From assembly GCF_002924445.1 (NCBI RefSeq), contig NZ_PIGG01000010.1:124001-188000 (forward strand): 64,000 bases of DNA, in the 5' to 3' direction. The notes under the pieces were generated by a model that saw nothing but the letters and a program-made list of their open reading frames with translations, was not told the DNA's origin and made no database searches. This document shows positions 17,119-26,190 of the stretch, in pieces (position 1 is the stretch's first letter; every line of letters starts with the position of its first letter). Source of the stretch: Minwuia thermotolerans (GTDB lineage: Bacteria > Pseudomonadota > Alphaproteobacteria > Minwuiales > Minwuiaceae). Made by a program: the position numbers and the translations under genes.

Positions 17119-19014
17119 ATGGGCCGTTATGACGACGTCTACAACGCCTGGCGCGAGGATCCGGAAAGCTTATGGGCCGAGGCTGCCAAGGATATCGACT
17201 GGGTCAAACCCTGGGACAGGGTGCTGGACGATACCAACCCGCCGTTCTACCGCTGGTTCGCCGGCGGCGAACTGAACACCGCCTACAACTGCCTCGACCG
17301 CCATGTCGATGGCGGCCGCGCCGACCAGGCGGCGATCATCTACGACAGCCCGATGACGGGGAATGTCGAGCGGCTGACCTATCGCGATCTGCGCGACAGG
17401 GTGGCGCTGTTCGCCGGCGCGCTGCGCGCCCGCGGCGTGGGCAAGGGCGACCGGGTGATCATCTACATGCCGATGATCCCGGAGACGGCGGTGGCCATGC
17501 TGGCTTGCGCGCGGATCGGCGCCGTGCACTCGGTTGTCTTCGGCGGCTTCGCTCCCAACGAACTCGCCACCCGCATCGACGACGCGAAACCGAAGCTGAT
17601 CATCGCCGCGACCTGTGGCCTGGAACCGGGCCGGGTGATCGAATACATGCCGCTGATCCACAAGGCGATCGACCTGTCGAAGCACAAGCCGGACGGCACC
17701 ATTGTCTACGCGCGCCCCGAAGTCCCGGCGTTCGAGATGCGTCAGGGCGACATGCTCTGGGACGATGCGCTGAAGGACGCCGAGCCGGCCGAGTGCGTCA
17801 CCGTGAAGGCGACGGACCCGCTCTACGTCCTCTACACCTCCGGCACGACGGGCCAGCCCAAGGGCGTGGTGCGCGACAATGGCGGCCACGCCGTGGCGCT
17901 GAAATGGTCCATGAAGAACCTCTACGACGTCGATCCGGGCACGACCTTCTGGGCGGCCTCCGACGTCGGCTGGGTGGTGGGCCACAGCTACATCGTCTAC
18001 GCGCCGCTGCTGCACGGAGCGACGGCCATCCTGTTCGAGGGCAAGCCCGTCGGCACCCCGGACCCCGGCACATTCTGGCGCGTCATCGCCGACCACGATG
18101 TGCAGGTGATGTTCACCGCCCCGACCGCCTTCCGCGCCATCAAGCAACAGGATCCGAAGGGCGAATTCATCGGCAAGTACGACCTGTCGAAGTTCCGCAT
18201 CCTGTTCCTGGCCGGGGAGCGTGCGGATTCCGACACCATCCAGTGGGCCGAAAAACAGCTCCAGGTGCCGGTGATCGATCACTGGTGGCAGACCGAGACC
18301 GGCTGGCCCATGGCGATCAACCCGATGGGCATCGAGGCCCTGCCCGTCAAATACGGCAGCCCGGGCAAGCCGGTACCGGGCTATGACATCCGCATCGTCA
18401 ACGACGCCAACGAGGAAGTGAAACGCGGCGACATGGGCGCGATCGTGGTTAAGCTGCCGCTGCCTCCGGGCGCGCTGCCGACGCTGTGGAACGCCGAACA
18501 GCGCTTCCGCGACGCCTACCTCACCGACTACCCCGGCTACTACAAGACCGCCGATGCCGGCTACATGGACGAGGACGGCTATCTCTACGTCATGGCCCGT
18601 ACCGACGATATCATCAACGTCGCCGGTCACCGCCTCTCCACCGGCGCCATGGAGGAGGTGCTGTCCCAGCATCCGGACGTCGCCGAGTGTGCGGTCTTCG
18701 GCGTCGCCGACCAGATGAAGGGTCAGTTGCCGCTCGGCCTGATCGTGCTGAAGGCGGGCGTCGAGCGCGATGTCGACGAGATCCGCAACGACTGCATCCA
18801 GATGATCCGCAACCAGATCGGCGCGGTGGCCGCCTTCCGGCTGGTGACGCCGGTCAAGCGCCTGCCCAAGACCCGCTCGGGCAAGGTGCTGCGCGCGACC
18901 ATGCAGAAGATCGCCGACGGGGAGGAGTTCAAGACGCCGGCGACGATCGACGATCCGGCGATCCTGGACGAAATCCGCGTCTCGCTGGAAGACCTGGGCT
19001 ACCCGAAGCGCTGA
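17119..19014 (+). CDS. prpE: Propionyl-CoA synthetase (propionate-CoA ligase), PrpE-like
   Basis: 631 residues, an acyl-CoA synthetase of the acetyl/propionyl-CoA synthetase group; VKYGSPGKPVPGYDI and the general pattern fit PrpE/ACSS3 better than Acs. It makes an acyl-AMP, then the CoA thioester. Seen are the P-loop YTSGTTGQPKG (about 239-249), DHWWQTETG, YKTADAGYMDEDGY and the C-terminal TRSGKVLR with the adenylation lysine near 589, a known acylation control site. GGGGAGG lies 8 bases before the ATG. It ends 7 bases from the convergent O-acylation gene. Acetate is a possible alternative substrate. Confidence 0.88.
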   Translation: MGRYDDVYNAWREDPESLWAEAAKDIDWVKPWDRVLDDTNPPFYRWFAGGELNTAYNCLDRHVDGGRADQAAIIYDSPMTGNVERLTYRDLRDRVALFAGALRARGVGKGDRVIIYMPMIPETAVAMLACARIGAVHSVVFGGFAPNELATRIDDAKPKLIIAATCGLEPGRVIEYMPLIHKAIDLSKHKPDGTIVYARPEVPAFEMRQGDMLWDDALKDAEPAECVTVKATDPLYVLYTSGTTGQPKGVVRDNGGHAVALKWSMKNLYDVDPGTTFWAASDVGWVVGHSYIVYAPLLHGATAILFEGKPVGTPDPGTFWRVIADHDVQVMFTAPTAFRAIKQQDPKGEFIGKYDLSKFRILFLAGERADSDTIQWAEKQLQVPVIDHWWQTETGWPMAINPMGIEALPVKYGSPGKPVPGYDIRIVNDANEEVKRGDMGAIVVKLPLPPGALPTLWNAEQRFRDAYLTDYPGYYKTADAGYMDEDGYLYVMARTDDIINVAGHRLSTGAMEEVLSQHPDVAECAVFGVADQMKGQLPLGLIVLKAGVERDVDEIRNDCIQMIRNQIGAVAAFRLVTPVKRLPKTRSGKVLRATMQKIADGEEFKTPATIDDPAILDEIRVSLEDLGYPKR

Positions 19015-19021
19015 GCCGCGC

Positions 19022-20491
19022 TCAGAAGTCCCAGTAGAGGAACTCCGGCACCACGGCGGAGTTGGCGCGCAGCATGGCGAAACAGGCCGCGAAGGCGGCG
19101 AAGGCGAGCAGCATGCCGACCAGGTGGGGACGGTAGAGATGCGCGGCGAGCCGCCTGAGCGCCCCACCGGGTTCGACCATGCCGGCCACCTGCGGCAGGT
19201 TCGGAAGCGCCAGGCAGAAGAGCGTCAGCGCGGCGAATGTCTGCCAGCGCCAGCCGGCCAGGAAGTCCGCGCCCGCGACCGGGATGTCGAGGCCATGCAG
19301 CCCCGTCATGCCCTGCCAGACATGGATGGCGGCGGTCAGATTGTCAGCGCGGAACACGACCCAGGCGGCGACGACGAAGACCATGGTCAGCATCCAGCCG
19401 GCCGCAAGCCCCAGGGGCCTGAGCGCCGGCATTTCAGGCAACCGTGGCCGCACCGCGTCGCCCCAGGCGCGGTGGAGCAGCAGGCAGGACCCGTGCATCG
19501 CCCCCCAGATGATGAAGGTCCAGCCCGCCCCGTGCCAGATGCCGCCCAGCAGCATGACGATGAACAGGTTGAGATAGGTGCGCCACGGTCCGATCCGGTT
19601 GCCGCCCAGCGGAACGTAGAGATAGTCGCGAAGGAAGGACGACAGGGTGATGTGCCAGCGCCGCCAGAAGTCGGCGATGCTGACCGCCCTGTAGGGCGAG
19701 TTGAAGTTGAACGGCAGACGGATGCTGACCATCAGCCCGATACCGATGGCCATGTCGGAATAGCCGGAGAAGTCGAAATAGAGCTGGAAGCTGTAGGCCA
19801 GCGCCGCCGTCCATGCCTGTTCCAGCGCCAGCGGCTGGGTCAGCGCCTGGTCGAACAGCGGCGTCGCCACCGTGCCCATGGGATCGGCGATCAGCAGCTT
19901 CTTGGCCATGCCCCCGATGAAGATCATCAGGCCCCATGAAAACCCCTCCGCCGTGATCCGGAAGGCCTTCGGCGCCGCGAACTCCTGCATGGTCCGCTTC
20001 TGCTGCAGGATCGGTCCGGCGATGAGCTGCGGGAAGAAGGAGACGAAGGCGGCATACTGGATGAAGTCGTGATGGTGCGTACGCCCGTTGCGGGCGTCCA
20101 CCAGGTAGGAGATCTGCTGGAAGGTGAAGAACGAGATGGCGAGCGGCAGGACGATCTCCGGCAGCGGAATGTCCGCCCCGCTCAGCCATTCGATGTTCTC
20201 CTCGATGAAGTTGGCGTACTTGAACCAGGCCAGCGCCGCCAGATTGAGCGCGACACCGAACGCCGTCAGACCCTTCGACCGGGTGCGTTCGATGGCCCGC
20301 CCGAGGGCGAAGTTCACCAGGATCGAGGCGACGATCAGCGGCAGGTAGACCGGCTTCCAGAAGCCGTAGAAGAACAGCGACACGGCGACGATCCAGTAGA
20401 GCTGGGCCCCGAACAGCCGTCGCGAGAGCACCACGCCGATCAGCGCCAGCGGCAGGAAGGCGAACAGGAACAGGTCGGAACTGAAGATCAT
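19022..20491 (-). CDS. MBOAT-family membrane O-acyltransferase, AlgI-like
   Basis: 489 residues with about ten membrane helices. The MBOAT signatures are WHITLSSFLRDYLYVPLGG and the catalytic-histidine region GGIWHGAGWTFIIWGAMHG. AlgI/PatA-type proteins pass an acetyl group across the inner membrane to a periplasmic SGNH partner that acetylates an exopolysaccharide or peptidoglycan. That partner is directly upstream at 20594-22561 (intended end 20488), with which the start would overlap by ATGA. No polymer-synthesis genes are nearby, so the acceptor is unknown. Confidence 0.88.
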   Translation of the reverse strand: MIFSSDLFLFAFLPLALIGVVLSRRLFGAQLYWIVAVSLFFYGFWKPVYLPLIVASILVNFALGRAIERTRSKGLTAFGVALNLAALAWFKYANFIEENIEWLSGADIPLPEIVLPLAISFFTFQQISYLVDARNGRTHHHDFIQYAAFVSFFPQLIAGPILQQKRTMQEFAAPKAFRITAEGFSWGLMIFIGGMAKKLLIADPMGTVATPLFDQALTQPLALEQAWTAALAYSFQLYFDFSGYSDMAIGIGLMVSIRLPFNFNSPYRAVSIADFWRRWHITLSSFLRDYLYVPLGGNRIGPWRTYLNLFIVMLLGGIWHGAGWTFIIWGAMHGSCLLLHRAWGDAVRPRLPEMPALRPLGLAAGWMLTMVFVVAAWVVFRADNLTAAIHVWQGMTGLHGLDIPVAGADFLAGWRWQTFAALTLFCLALPNLPQVAGMVEPGGALRRLAAHLYRPHLVGMLLAFAAFAACFAMLRANSAVVPEFLYWDF

Positions 20492-20596
20492 CGCGCCGCC
20501 TGCCGGTCGCAGTAGGGGTCCATCACGGCGCGGAAGGCGTCGATCGATCGTTTCAGCCGCTCCCGCAGATCGGCCTCGTGGAGATCGAGCGCCTCA
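20488..20596 (-). pseudogene. Out-of-frame 3' end of the SGNH O-acetyltransferase gene
   Basis: These bases are open in the next frame and read EALDLHEADLRERLKRSI, then DAFRAVMDPYCDRQAAR, ending at TGA 20490-20488. Codons strongly favour G/C at the third position, as in real genes here, and the stop overlaps the MBOAT start codon as ATGA, the same coupling seen elsewhere in the window. This suggests the natural gene includes this segment and that a one-base insertion in the C7 run has split it. A sequencing or assembly error, true mutation, phase-variable tract and slippage are all possible. Confidence 0.65.
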
Positions 20597-22561
20597 GGGG
20601 GGGACGACATGCCTGCCGGCTGCGATCGCCTCCAGGATGTAGCTGTTGACGGTCGGGTGGTAGTGCGAGGCGTCGCGGTAGAGTTCCGGGTCGCCTGCGA
20701 AGCGGACGATGCCCTGGAAGTCGAACAGCCGGTAATTGGACAGCCCCGCAAGTTCCTCGTGGAGGATGCGCGCGGCGAACTCGGTATCGGCCAGCCGCCC
20801 GCCCGGATCGGCATGCATCAGGGCCGAATAGGCCGGGATGAAGAAGACGAACTCCGTTTCCGGAAAATCCTCGACCAGGGGCCGGACCGAAAGGCGGATG
20901 TTCTGCCGGATGTCGACCGCGTCGATGTCGCCCGCGGGCTGGTCCTGCCGCGCGCAGTATTCCTCGCCGACCAGATGGGGGCCGAACTCGCGCCGCTCCC
21001 CCCATTTGTTGATGCCGTCCAGCGCCTGGACGTCTCCCGTCCGCCGCGCAGTGCGGGCCGCATTGGCGTCCAGCCAGGCCTGCAGGGTGAAGCCGTACTC
21101 CAGATCGGTCAGCGGGTTGCCGTCATAGAGATGGAACGGGAACGTCCCGTCGCGCAGTCGCCCCGGCTCCAGGTTGAAGCGCGCCAGTTCGTATTCCCAC
21201 AGCACCCGCTCGGCGCCGTGGTCGCGCAGTGCCGCGCGCGCCAGTTCGCTCTGCTCGGCCGGGTAGGAGCCGGCGATGGTCGCGTTCAGCGTCGGCAGAC
21301 CGAGAATCTCGCCGGCCTCCTCCATATAGAAGTTCTGGCTGATCGAGGTGCCGACGATGATCGCCTTGTAGGGCCAGGTTCGTACCAGGCCCGCCATCCG
21401 GTACTGCTCGTCGGGGACGAAGTAATCCCGCGCAGCCGGCGGCGCGAACATGTGCAGCGGATCGATCCGCACCAGCCAGCCCAGATAACCGACGACGACA
21501 GCCATGATCGCCGCAGGCAGGACGATCGCGACGGTGCGCGGCCTGGGCACCGCAAGCCGCCGGGCGATCCCTTCGTGACCGACCGCGTAGGCAGCGAGCG
21601 ACAACAACAGCAGCGTCGCGGCGAAGGCCGCGGGCACATAGGGGCTGAGCAACGCCGTCAGCTCGACCTCGTAGCGCCGCCCGTTCGCGGCTGGATCGCT
21701 GTTGTCGGGTGTGGAGAAACGCAACAGGCCGCCGCCGACGAAGTGCGCGCCGCCGCCCTGCCCACGGATCTCGTCGGTGCCGGCGAAGGGATCGCCAACC
21801 GGCCAGCCGTCCTCCAGCAGCTGGCCGGCGACGAAGCCCCGTCCCCTGTCGGACCAGGGGACATACAGTGGCCAGGGCTGCTCGATGGGATAGAAATAGC
21901 CGACCGGGGCGAGAGCCCGGACGGCGGCCGGATCGATCGATTCCCGGTAGCGCACGCCCTCTACCGCCAGCCATGCCGTGGCGCCCGCGGCGACGGCCAG
22001 CGCGAGCAGCACGACATCCACGCCTCGGCGGGCCGCCCGGGAACCGGGCGCCAGCAACAGCAGCCCGCCGGTCAGCAACAGCGCCGCCGCCGCAACCGTC
22101 GCGATCATCACCTCCCGGTCGAGCCGAACGAGAAACCGGGCCTCCAGCAGCGGGTTGGCGGGCGGCTCGGGCCCCAGGGTGAAATAGAAGTTCTGGACGC
22201 CGGTATGCAGATAGCCCGGCCGCGCGCCCTCACTGAGCGGTCCCTTGCTGACCCGCCCATCGGCGACGCGCCGGCCGTTGATGTAGAACTCGGTGGCCGT
22301 CCCCGACGAGCCGTAGCGCGCCGCGTCGAGAACATGCAGCGGCGGGCGCTCCCAGGAACCGACATCCAGACGCTGCAGGAAGAGACGTCCCTCCTGCCGT
22401 TCTGCCTCGGCAAGCGAGAACTGTTGACCGACCGCAAAGCCGCGGAGTCCGACGAACAGCGCGGCAGCGATGACCGCGAGCGCGATCGTGATCAGTGCGG
22501 CGACCGCCCACTGCCGGCTCAGCCCTTCGGGGCGCTCCGATTCCAGAATGTTGTCGACCAT
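20594..22561 (-). CDS. SGNH-type O-acetyltransferase partner (AlgX/AlgJ-like), apparently frameshifted near the end
   Basis: 655 residues as read. Five predicted membrane helices (about 18-38, 151-171, 181-200, 309-327, 343-363) alternate with extracytoplasmic regions and lead to a C-terminal SGNH-like domain with VGTSISQN (403-410, candidate nucleophile Ser406) and a late DASH motif (Asp630, His633), as in AlgJ/AlgX/DltD-type esterases. It would move acetyl groups from the MBOAT protein to a surface polymer in the periplasm. The frame stops at TGA 20596-20594 directly after a run of seven C (plus-strand G 20597-20603). With six C it would continue 35 residues to 20488 and overlap the MBOAT start by ATGA. 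Confidence 0.75.
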   Translation of the reverse strand: MVDNILESERPEGLSRQWAVAALITIALAVIAAALFVGLRGFAVGQQFSLAEAERQEGRLFLQRLDVGSWERPPLHVLDAARYGSSGTATEFYINGRRVADGRVSKGPLSEGARPGYLHTGVQNFYFTLGPEPPANPLLEARFLVRLDREVMIATVAAAALLLTGGLLLLAPGSRAARRGVDVVLLALAVAAGATAWLAVEGVRYRESIDPAAVRALAPVGYFYPIEQPWPLYVPWSDRGRGFVAGQLLEDGWPVGDPFAGTDEIRGQGGGAHFVGGGLLRFSTPDNSDPAANGRRYEVELTALLSPYVPAAFAATLLLLSLAAYAVGHEGIARRLAVPRPRTVAIVLPAAIMAVVVGYLGWLVRIDPLHMFAPPAARDYFVPDEQYRMAGLVRTWPYKAIIVGTSISQNFYMEEAGEILGLPTLNATIAGSYPAEQSELARAALRDHGAERVLWEYELARFNLEPGRLRDGTFPFHLYDGNPLTDLEYGFTLQAWLDANAARTARRTGDVQALDGINKWGERREFGPHLVGEEYCARQDQPAGDIDAVDIRQNIRLSVRPLVEDFPETEFVFFIPAYSALMHADPGGRLADTEFAARILHEELAGLSNYRLFDFQGIVRFAGDPELYRDASHYHPTVNSYILEAIAAGRHVVPP

Positions 22562-22565
22562 GGGA

Positions 22566-23519
22566 TCAGAAATGCCGCCAGCCTGCCTGCCTCAACGATA
22601 TCTCACCCCCACGGGACATAAATCTTACACCATCGCCGGCCACGACACGGCCAATGCGCGTCAGGGGAACACCCACGTCAGGCAGCACCGCGTCGACCGG
22701 CGCGGTGAAGACCAGCTCATAGTCGTCCCCGCCGGTGAAAGGCAGGGTCTCCAGGCCGCTGCCGGCGGCGATCGCCGCGCGCGCCGCCTGGGATATCGGC
22801 ACGAGATCGGCCTCGATCTCCATGCCGGCCCCGGACCGGCGGGCGATGTGGCCCAGATCGGCGGCAAGTCCGTCGGAGACGTCCTGACAGGCCGTGGCGG
22901 ATCCGATCAGCGCCGGCCCCAGCCGGACCCGCGCCTCCGGCAGACGATAGCGGTCCACCAGGGTCTTCCGGTAGCCGGCGCTTACCGCCAGCTCCTCCTG
23001 AAGGCATTTCAGCCCCAGCGCGGCGTCACCGACGCTGCCGGAGACGTAGACCGCGTCGCCGGCCCGGGCGCCGTTGCGGCGCAGTTCCCGCCCACGCTCG
23101 ACCCGGCCCAGTGCCGTCAGCGAGAGCGTCACCGGACCCGGCGTCGAGACTGTATCTCCGCCATATAGCGCGATGCCGAAAATCCGCTGGTCCTCGGCGA
23201 GACCGGCGACGAAGGCCTCCAGCCAGTCGTCGTCACAATCGGGCGAGAGAGCGAAGGCCAGCAGATAGCCCATCGGCGACGCCCCCATCGCCGCAAGGTC
23301 CGAGAGATTGACCCGCACCAGCTTGCGGGCGATCAGATCGGGCGGATCGTCGGCCAGGAAGTGGACGCCGGCGACCATGGCGTCCTTCGTCGCGACCCAG
23401 GCTTCGCCATGCGAAAGTTCCGGCAGAACGGCGGCGTCGTCGGAGAGAGAGAAGGCGCCCTCGCCGGCCAGGGGGGCGAGCAGACGCTCGATGATCTCGA
23501 ATTCGCCGCTTCGGCTCAT
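22566..23519 (-). CDS. thiL: Thiamine-monophosphate kinase
   Basis: 317 residues. It phosphorylates thiamine phosphate to the coenzyme thiamine pyrophosphate. Family features are the N-terminal GEFEIIERLLAPLA and DDAAVL, AMGASPMGYLLAFALS, YGGDTVSTPGPVTLSLTALG, DVSDGLAADLGHIA and the ATP/Mg-binding GGDDYELVF. It is the last gene of the rpiB-to-thiL operon and overlaps nusB by 4 bases (ATGA at 23519-23516). The nusB-thiL pair is common in proteobacteria. Confidence 0.93.
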   Translation of the reverse strand: MSRSGEFEIIERLLAPLAGEGAFSLSDDAAVLPELSHGEAWVATKDAMVAGVHFLADDPPDLIARKLVRVNLSDLAAMGASPMGYLLAFALSPDCDDDWLEAFVAGLAEDQRIFGIALYGGDTVSTPGPVTLSLTALGRVERGRELRRNGARAGDAVYVSGSVGDAALGLKCLQEELAVSAGYRKTLVDRYRLPEARVRLGPALIGSATACQDVSDGLAADLGHIARRSGAGMEIEADLVPISQAARAAIAAGSGLETLPFTGGDDYELVFTAPVDAVLPDVGVPLTRIGRVVAGDGVRFMSRGGEISLRQAGWRHF

Positions 23520-24013
23520 CCGCCCCGGCCGGCGGCCAGTTCATCCCGTCTGATACGCCGCGCCAGCCGATCCAGCACCGCGTTGACCAGGGACGGCTCG
23601 GCGCCGCTGAAGAAGGCGTGGGAGAGGTCCACATATTCGTCGATGACCACGCGCGCGGGCACATCGATGCGGGCCAGCAGCTCATAGCCGGCAACCCTGA
23701 GCAGCGCCCTGAGCAGCGTCTCCAGCCGGTCGAGATCGTAGTCCAGGCTGAGCGCGCCTTCGATCATCCGGTCCAGTTCCAACCGACGGTCGTGGCTTCC
23801 GGCCACAAGGTCCTGGAAGAAGTCCCGGTCTGCGCTGACCAGGGGCTCGCCGTCCAGGTCGTGACCCAGACGATGCGCCTGGAACTCGGCAATGACGGTC
23901 GCGGCATCGTCCTCGTTGAGGTCGAGCTGATAGGTCGCCTGCACGGCGTGCATGCGGGCGGCGCTGCGCTGACGCCGCGCCTGGCTGCCGCCGCTGGCCT
24001 TGCGCCGGGTCAT
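23516..24013 (-). CDS. nusB: Transcription antitermination factor NusB
   Basis: 165 residues, all-helical RNA-binding protein that with NusE binds boxA in rRNA leaders and keeps RNA polymerase processive. Seen are RSAARMHAVQATYQLDL at the start, then RALLRVAGYELLARIDVPARVVIDEYVDLSHAFFSG spread over the second half (only its overall pattern is used) and the conserved ending PSLVNAVLDRLAR. It overlaps ribH by ATGA and thiL by ATGA. Confidence 0.93.
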   Translation of the reverse strand: MTRRKASGGSQARRQRSAARMHAVQATYQLDLNEDDAATVIAEFQAHRLGHDLDGEPLVSADRDFFQDLVAGSHDRRLELDRMIEGALSLDYDLDRLETLLRALLRVAGYELLARIDVPARVVIDEYVDLSHAFFSGAEPSLVNAVLDRLARRIRRDELAAGRGG

Positions 24014-24462
24014 TCCTCTTCCGCGAACTGCTGGCCGAGTTCGATCATCCGCAGCACGGCCCGGGCGGCATCCCCGCCCTTGTCCTTGCCCTTCGGGTCG
24101 GCCCGCGCCCAGGCCTGATCGTGATTCTCGACCGTCAGGATGCCGTTGCCGATGGAAACGCCGTCATAGACGGTCAGATCCATCAGCGCCCGGGCCGACT
24201 CGCCGGCCACGATGTCGTAATGCGAGGTCTCGCCCCGGATGACGCAGCCCAGCGCCACGTAACCCTCATAGGAGCGCGTGCCCTGTTGCACCGCGTCCTC
24301 GGCCATGGCGATGGCGCCGGGGACTTCCAGCGCGCCGGGCACTACGATCCGGTCATAGGCGGCGCCGGCCTTCTCGAGTGCGGCGATGGCGCCTTCGGCC
24401 AGGCCGTCGGAGATGTCTTCGTAGTACCGGGCTTCCACCAGCAGGATTTGCGCGCGCGCCAT
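24010..24462 (-). CDS. ribH: 6,7-dimethyl-8-ribityllumazine synthase
   Basis: 150 residues, the usual length. It condenses 5-amino-6-ribitylamino-uracil with 3,4-dihydroxy-2-butanone 4-phosphate, the penultimate step of riboflavin synthesis. Typical motifs are VPGALEVPGAIAMA, YVALGCVIRGETSHYDIVAGESARAL (with the catalytic histidine in TSHYD) and ISIGNGILTVENHDQA-like text (here VSIGNGILTVENHDQAWARA). It overlaps nusB by ATGA; ribB lies 4 bases upstream. Confidence 0.94.
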   Translation of the reverse strand: MARAQILLVEARYYEDISDGLAEGAIAALEKAGAAYDRIVVPGALEVPGAIAMAEDAVQQGTRSYEGYVALGCVIRGETSHYDIVAGESARALMDLTVYDGVSIGNGILTVENHDQAWARADPKGKDKGGDAARAVLRMIELGQQFAEEE

Positions 24463-24466
24463 GCCC

Positions 24467-25582
24467 TCAGTCCTCCTGAAGCGGGCGGGTGCCCACGATT
24501 TCCAGATTGTAGCCTTCCAGGCCGATGACGTGCTTGGGCGAATTGGTCAGCAGGACCATCTTGCGTACACCAAGGTCCGTGAGAATCTGGGCGCCGATGC
24601 CGTAGTCGCGGAGGTCCATCAGCTTTTCCAGGTTGTTCTGCTCCTGGGCCTGCAGGAACTCCGAAATCCGCATTTCCCGCGCCTGGCGCAGGAAGACCAG
24701 GACCCCCCGGCCTTCCTTCGCAATCTGCCGCATGGCCTGCTGCAGCCGGCCCGCCTTGCCCCCGGTTTCATGGAACAGGTCGGGCAAGGGATCGTAGCCG
24801 TGCATCCGCACCAGCACCGGTTCCTCGCCGGAGATGTCGCCCTTGATGAGCGCCAGGCTCTCCGCGTAGGAAACCTCGGAGTCGAATACCACCAGCCGGA
24901 ACTCGCCGCCCAGTTCGCTCTTCACCACGGACTCATGGGAACGCGCGACCAGCTTGTCGAAGCGCCGCCGGTAGGCGATCAGGTCGGCGATGGTGGCGAT
25001 CTTGAGATTGTGGAACTGGGCGAACTTCACCAGATCCGGCATGCGGGCCATGGTGCCGTCGTCGTTCATGATCTCGCAGATCACGCCGGCCTGGCGCAAG
25101 CCCGCCATCCGCGCGATGTCGACTGCGGCTTCCGTGTGGCCGGCGCGCTGCAGGACGCCGCCGCTCTTGGCGACCAGCGGGAAGACGTGGCCGGGCGTGA
25201 CGATATCCTCCGGCCCCTTGGTCAGGTCGATCGCGGTCTGGATGGTGTGCGCGCGGTCCTGGGCCGAGATGCCTGTCGAGATGCCTTCGCGCGCCTCGAT
25301 CGAGACAGTGAAGGCCGTCTGGTGGCGCGCCTGATTGTTCTTGCTCATCAGGTCCAGGCCGAGCTGCTCGATCCGTTCCTGGTTCATGGACAGGCAGATC
25401 AGGCCGCGGCCGTACTTGGCCATGAAGTTGATCGCCTGCGGCGTCGCGAACTGAGCGGGAATGTAGAGATCCCCCTCGTTCTCCCGGTCCTCGTCGTCGA
25501 CCAGGATGACCATCTTGCCGTTGCGGGCGTCCTCGACCACGTCCTCGATGGACGAAAGGTAGCGTGTGAATTCCGAAGTCAT
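24467..25582 (-). CDS. ribB: 3,4-dihydroxy-2-butanone 4-phosphate synthase with degenerate GTP-cyclohydrolase-II-like domain (RibBX type)
   Basis: 371 residues. The N-terminal domain (about 1-205) has DDEDRENEGDL, YGRGLICLSM and TPGHVFPL plus RAGHTEAAVD, the metal and substrate sites of RibB, which makes the four-carbon riboflavin precursor from ribulose 5-phosphate. The C-terminal domain has the GTP cyclohydrolase II fold (KGDISGEEPVLVRMHG, EGRGVLVFLRQ, RDYGIGAQIL), but the three zinc cysteines of true RibA are absent: RMHGYDPLPDLF stands where family members have a Cys-containing loop. It is therefore probably not a RibA, and a separate ribA should exist elsewhere. Operon position is between ribH and ribE. 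Confidence 0.9.
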   Translation of the reverse strand: MTSEFTRYLSSIEDVVEDARNGKMVILVDDEDRENEGDLYIPAQFATPQAINFMAKYGRGLICLSMNQERIEQLGLDLMSKNNQARHQTAFTVSIEAREGISTGISAQDRAHTIQTAIDLTKGPEDIVTPGHVFPLVAKSGGVLQRAGHTEAAVDIARMAGLRQAGVICEIMNDDGTMARMPDLVKFAQFHNLKIATIADLIAYRRRFDKLVARSHESVVKSELGGEFRLVVFDSEVSYAESLALIKGDISGEEPVLVRMHGYDPLPDLFHETGGKAGRLQQAMRQIAKEGRGVLVFLRQAREMRISEFLQAQEQNNLEKLMDLRDYGIGAQILTDLGVRKMVLLTNSPKHVIGLEGYNLEIVGTRPLQED

Positions 25583-25590
25583 TCAGATCC

Positions 25591-26181
25591 CTAGCCGTCG
25601 GTGTCCCTGAGCCGCGCCACATAGCGCGACAGGATGTCGATTTCCATGTTCACAGGGTCGCCGACCTGGATTTCGCCGAAGGTCGTCCGCTCCTGTGTGT
25701 GCGGAATGATGTTGATCTCGAAGCTGTCTTCGCCGACCGCATTCACGGTCAGTGACGCGCCGTTGAGCGCCACCGAGCCCTTCTCCGCGACATGGCGGGC
25801 GAGTTCCTTCGGCAGTTCGAAGACGAAGCGTCGGCTGTCGCCCACCGGCTCGATTTCCCGGACCCGCGACAGACCGTCGACATGACCGCTGACGATGTGG
25901 CCGCCCAGCTCGTCGCCGACGCGCAGGGATCGTTCCAGATTGATCCGTGCGCCCTCGCCCAGCGAACCGATGGCCGTGCGGTCAAGCGTTTCCCGGGAGA
26001 CATCGACGTCGAACCAGCGCGGCCCCTTGTCGACGACCGTCAGGCAGACGCCGTGACAGGCGATGGACGCGCCCATTTCGATGCTGGCCGTATCATAGGC
26101 CGTGGCGATCCGGATGCGCATGTCACCGCGCGCCTCGACGGAGACGATGCGGCCGATGTCGGTGATGATGCCGGTGAACAT
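25591..26181 (-). CDS. ribE: Riboflavin synthase, alpha subunit
   Basis: 196 residues made of two homologous halves. MFTGIITDIGRIVSVEARG is the typical start. Key text in each half is GASIACHGVCLTVVD and KGSVALNGASLTVNAV, with HIVSGHVDGL between them. It dismutates two lumazine molecules to riboflavin and the uracil precursor. Also called ribC in some species. It lies 8 bases after ribD and 8 before ribB in the operon. Confidence 0.94.
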   Translation of the reverse strand: MFTGIITDIGRIVSVEARGDMRIRIATAYDTASIEMGASIACHGVCLTVVDKGPRWFDVDVSRETLDRTAIGSLGEGARINLERSLRVGDELGGHIVSGHVDGLSRVREIEPVGDSRRFVFELPKELARHVAEKGSVALNGASLTVNAVGEDSFEINIIPHTQERTTFGEIQVGDPVNMEIDILSRYVARLRDTDG

Positions 26182-26190
26182 GGCGTCCTT

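Noticed and set aside
20609-22621. A 670-residue open frame opposite the SGNH acetyltransferase gene
   Set aside because: Same shadow signature; the minus-strand frame has membrane helices and catalytic motifs.
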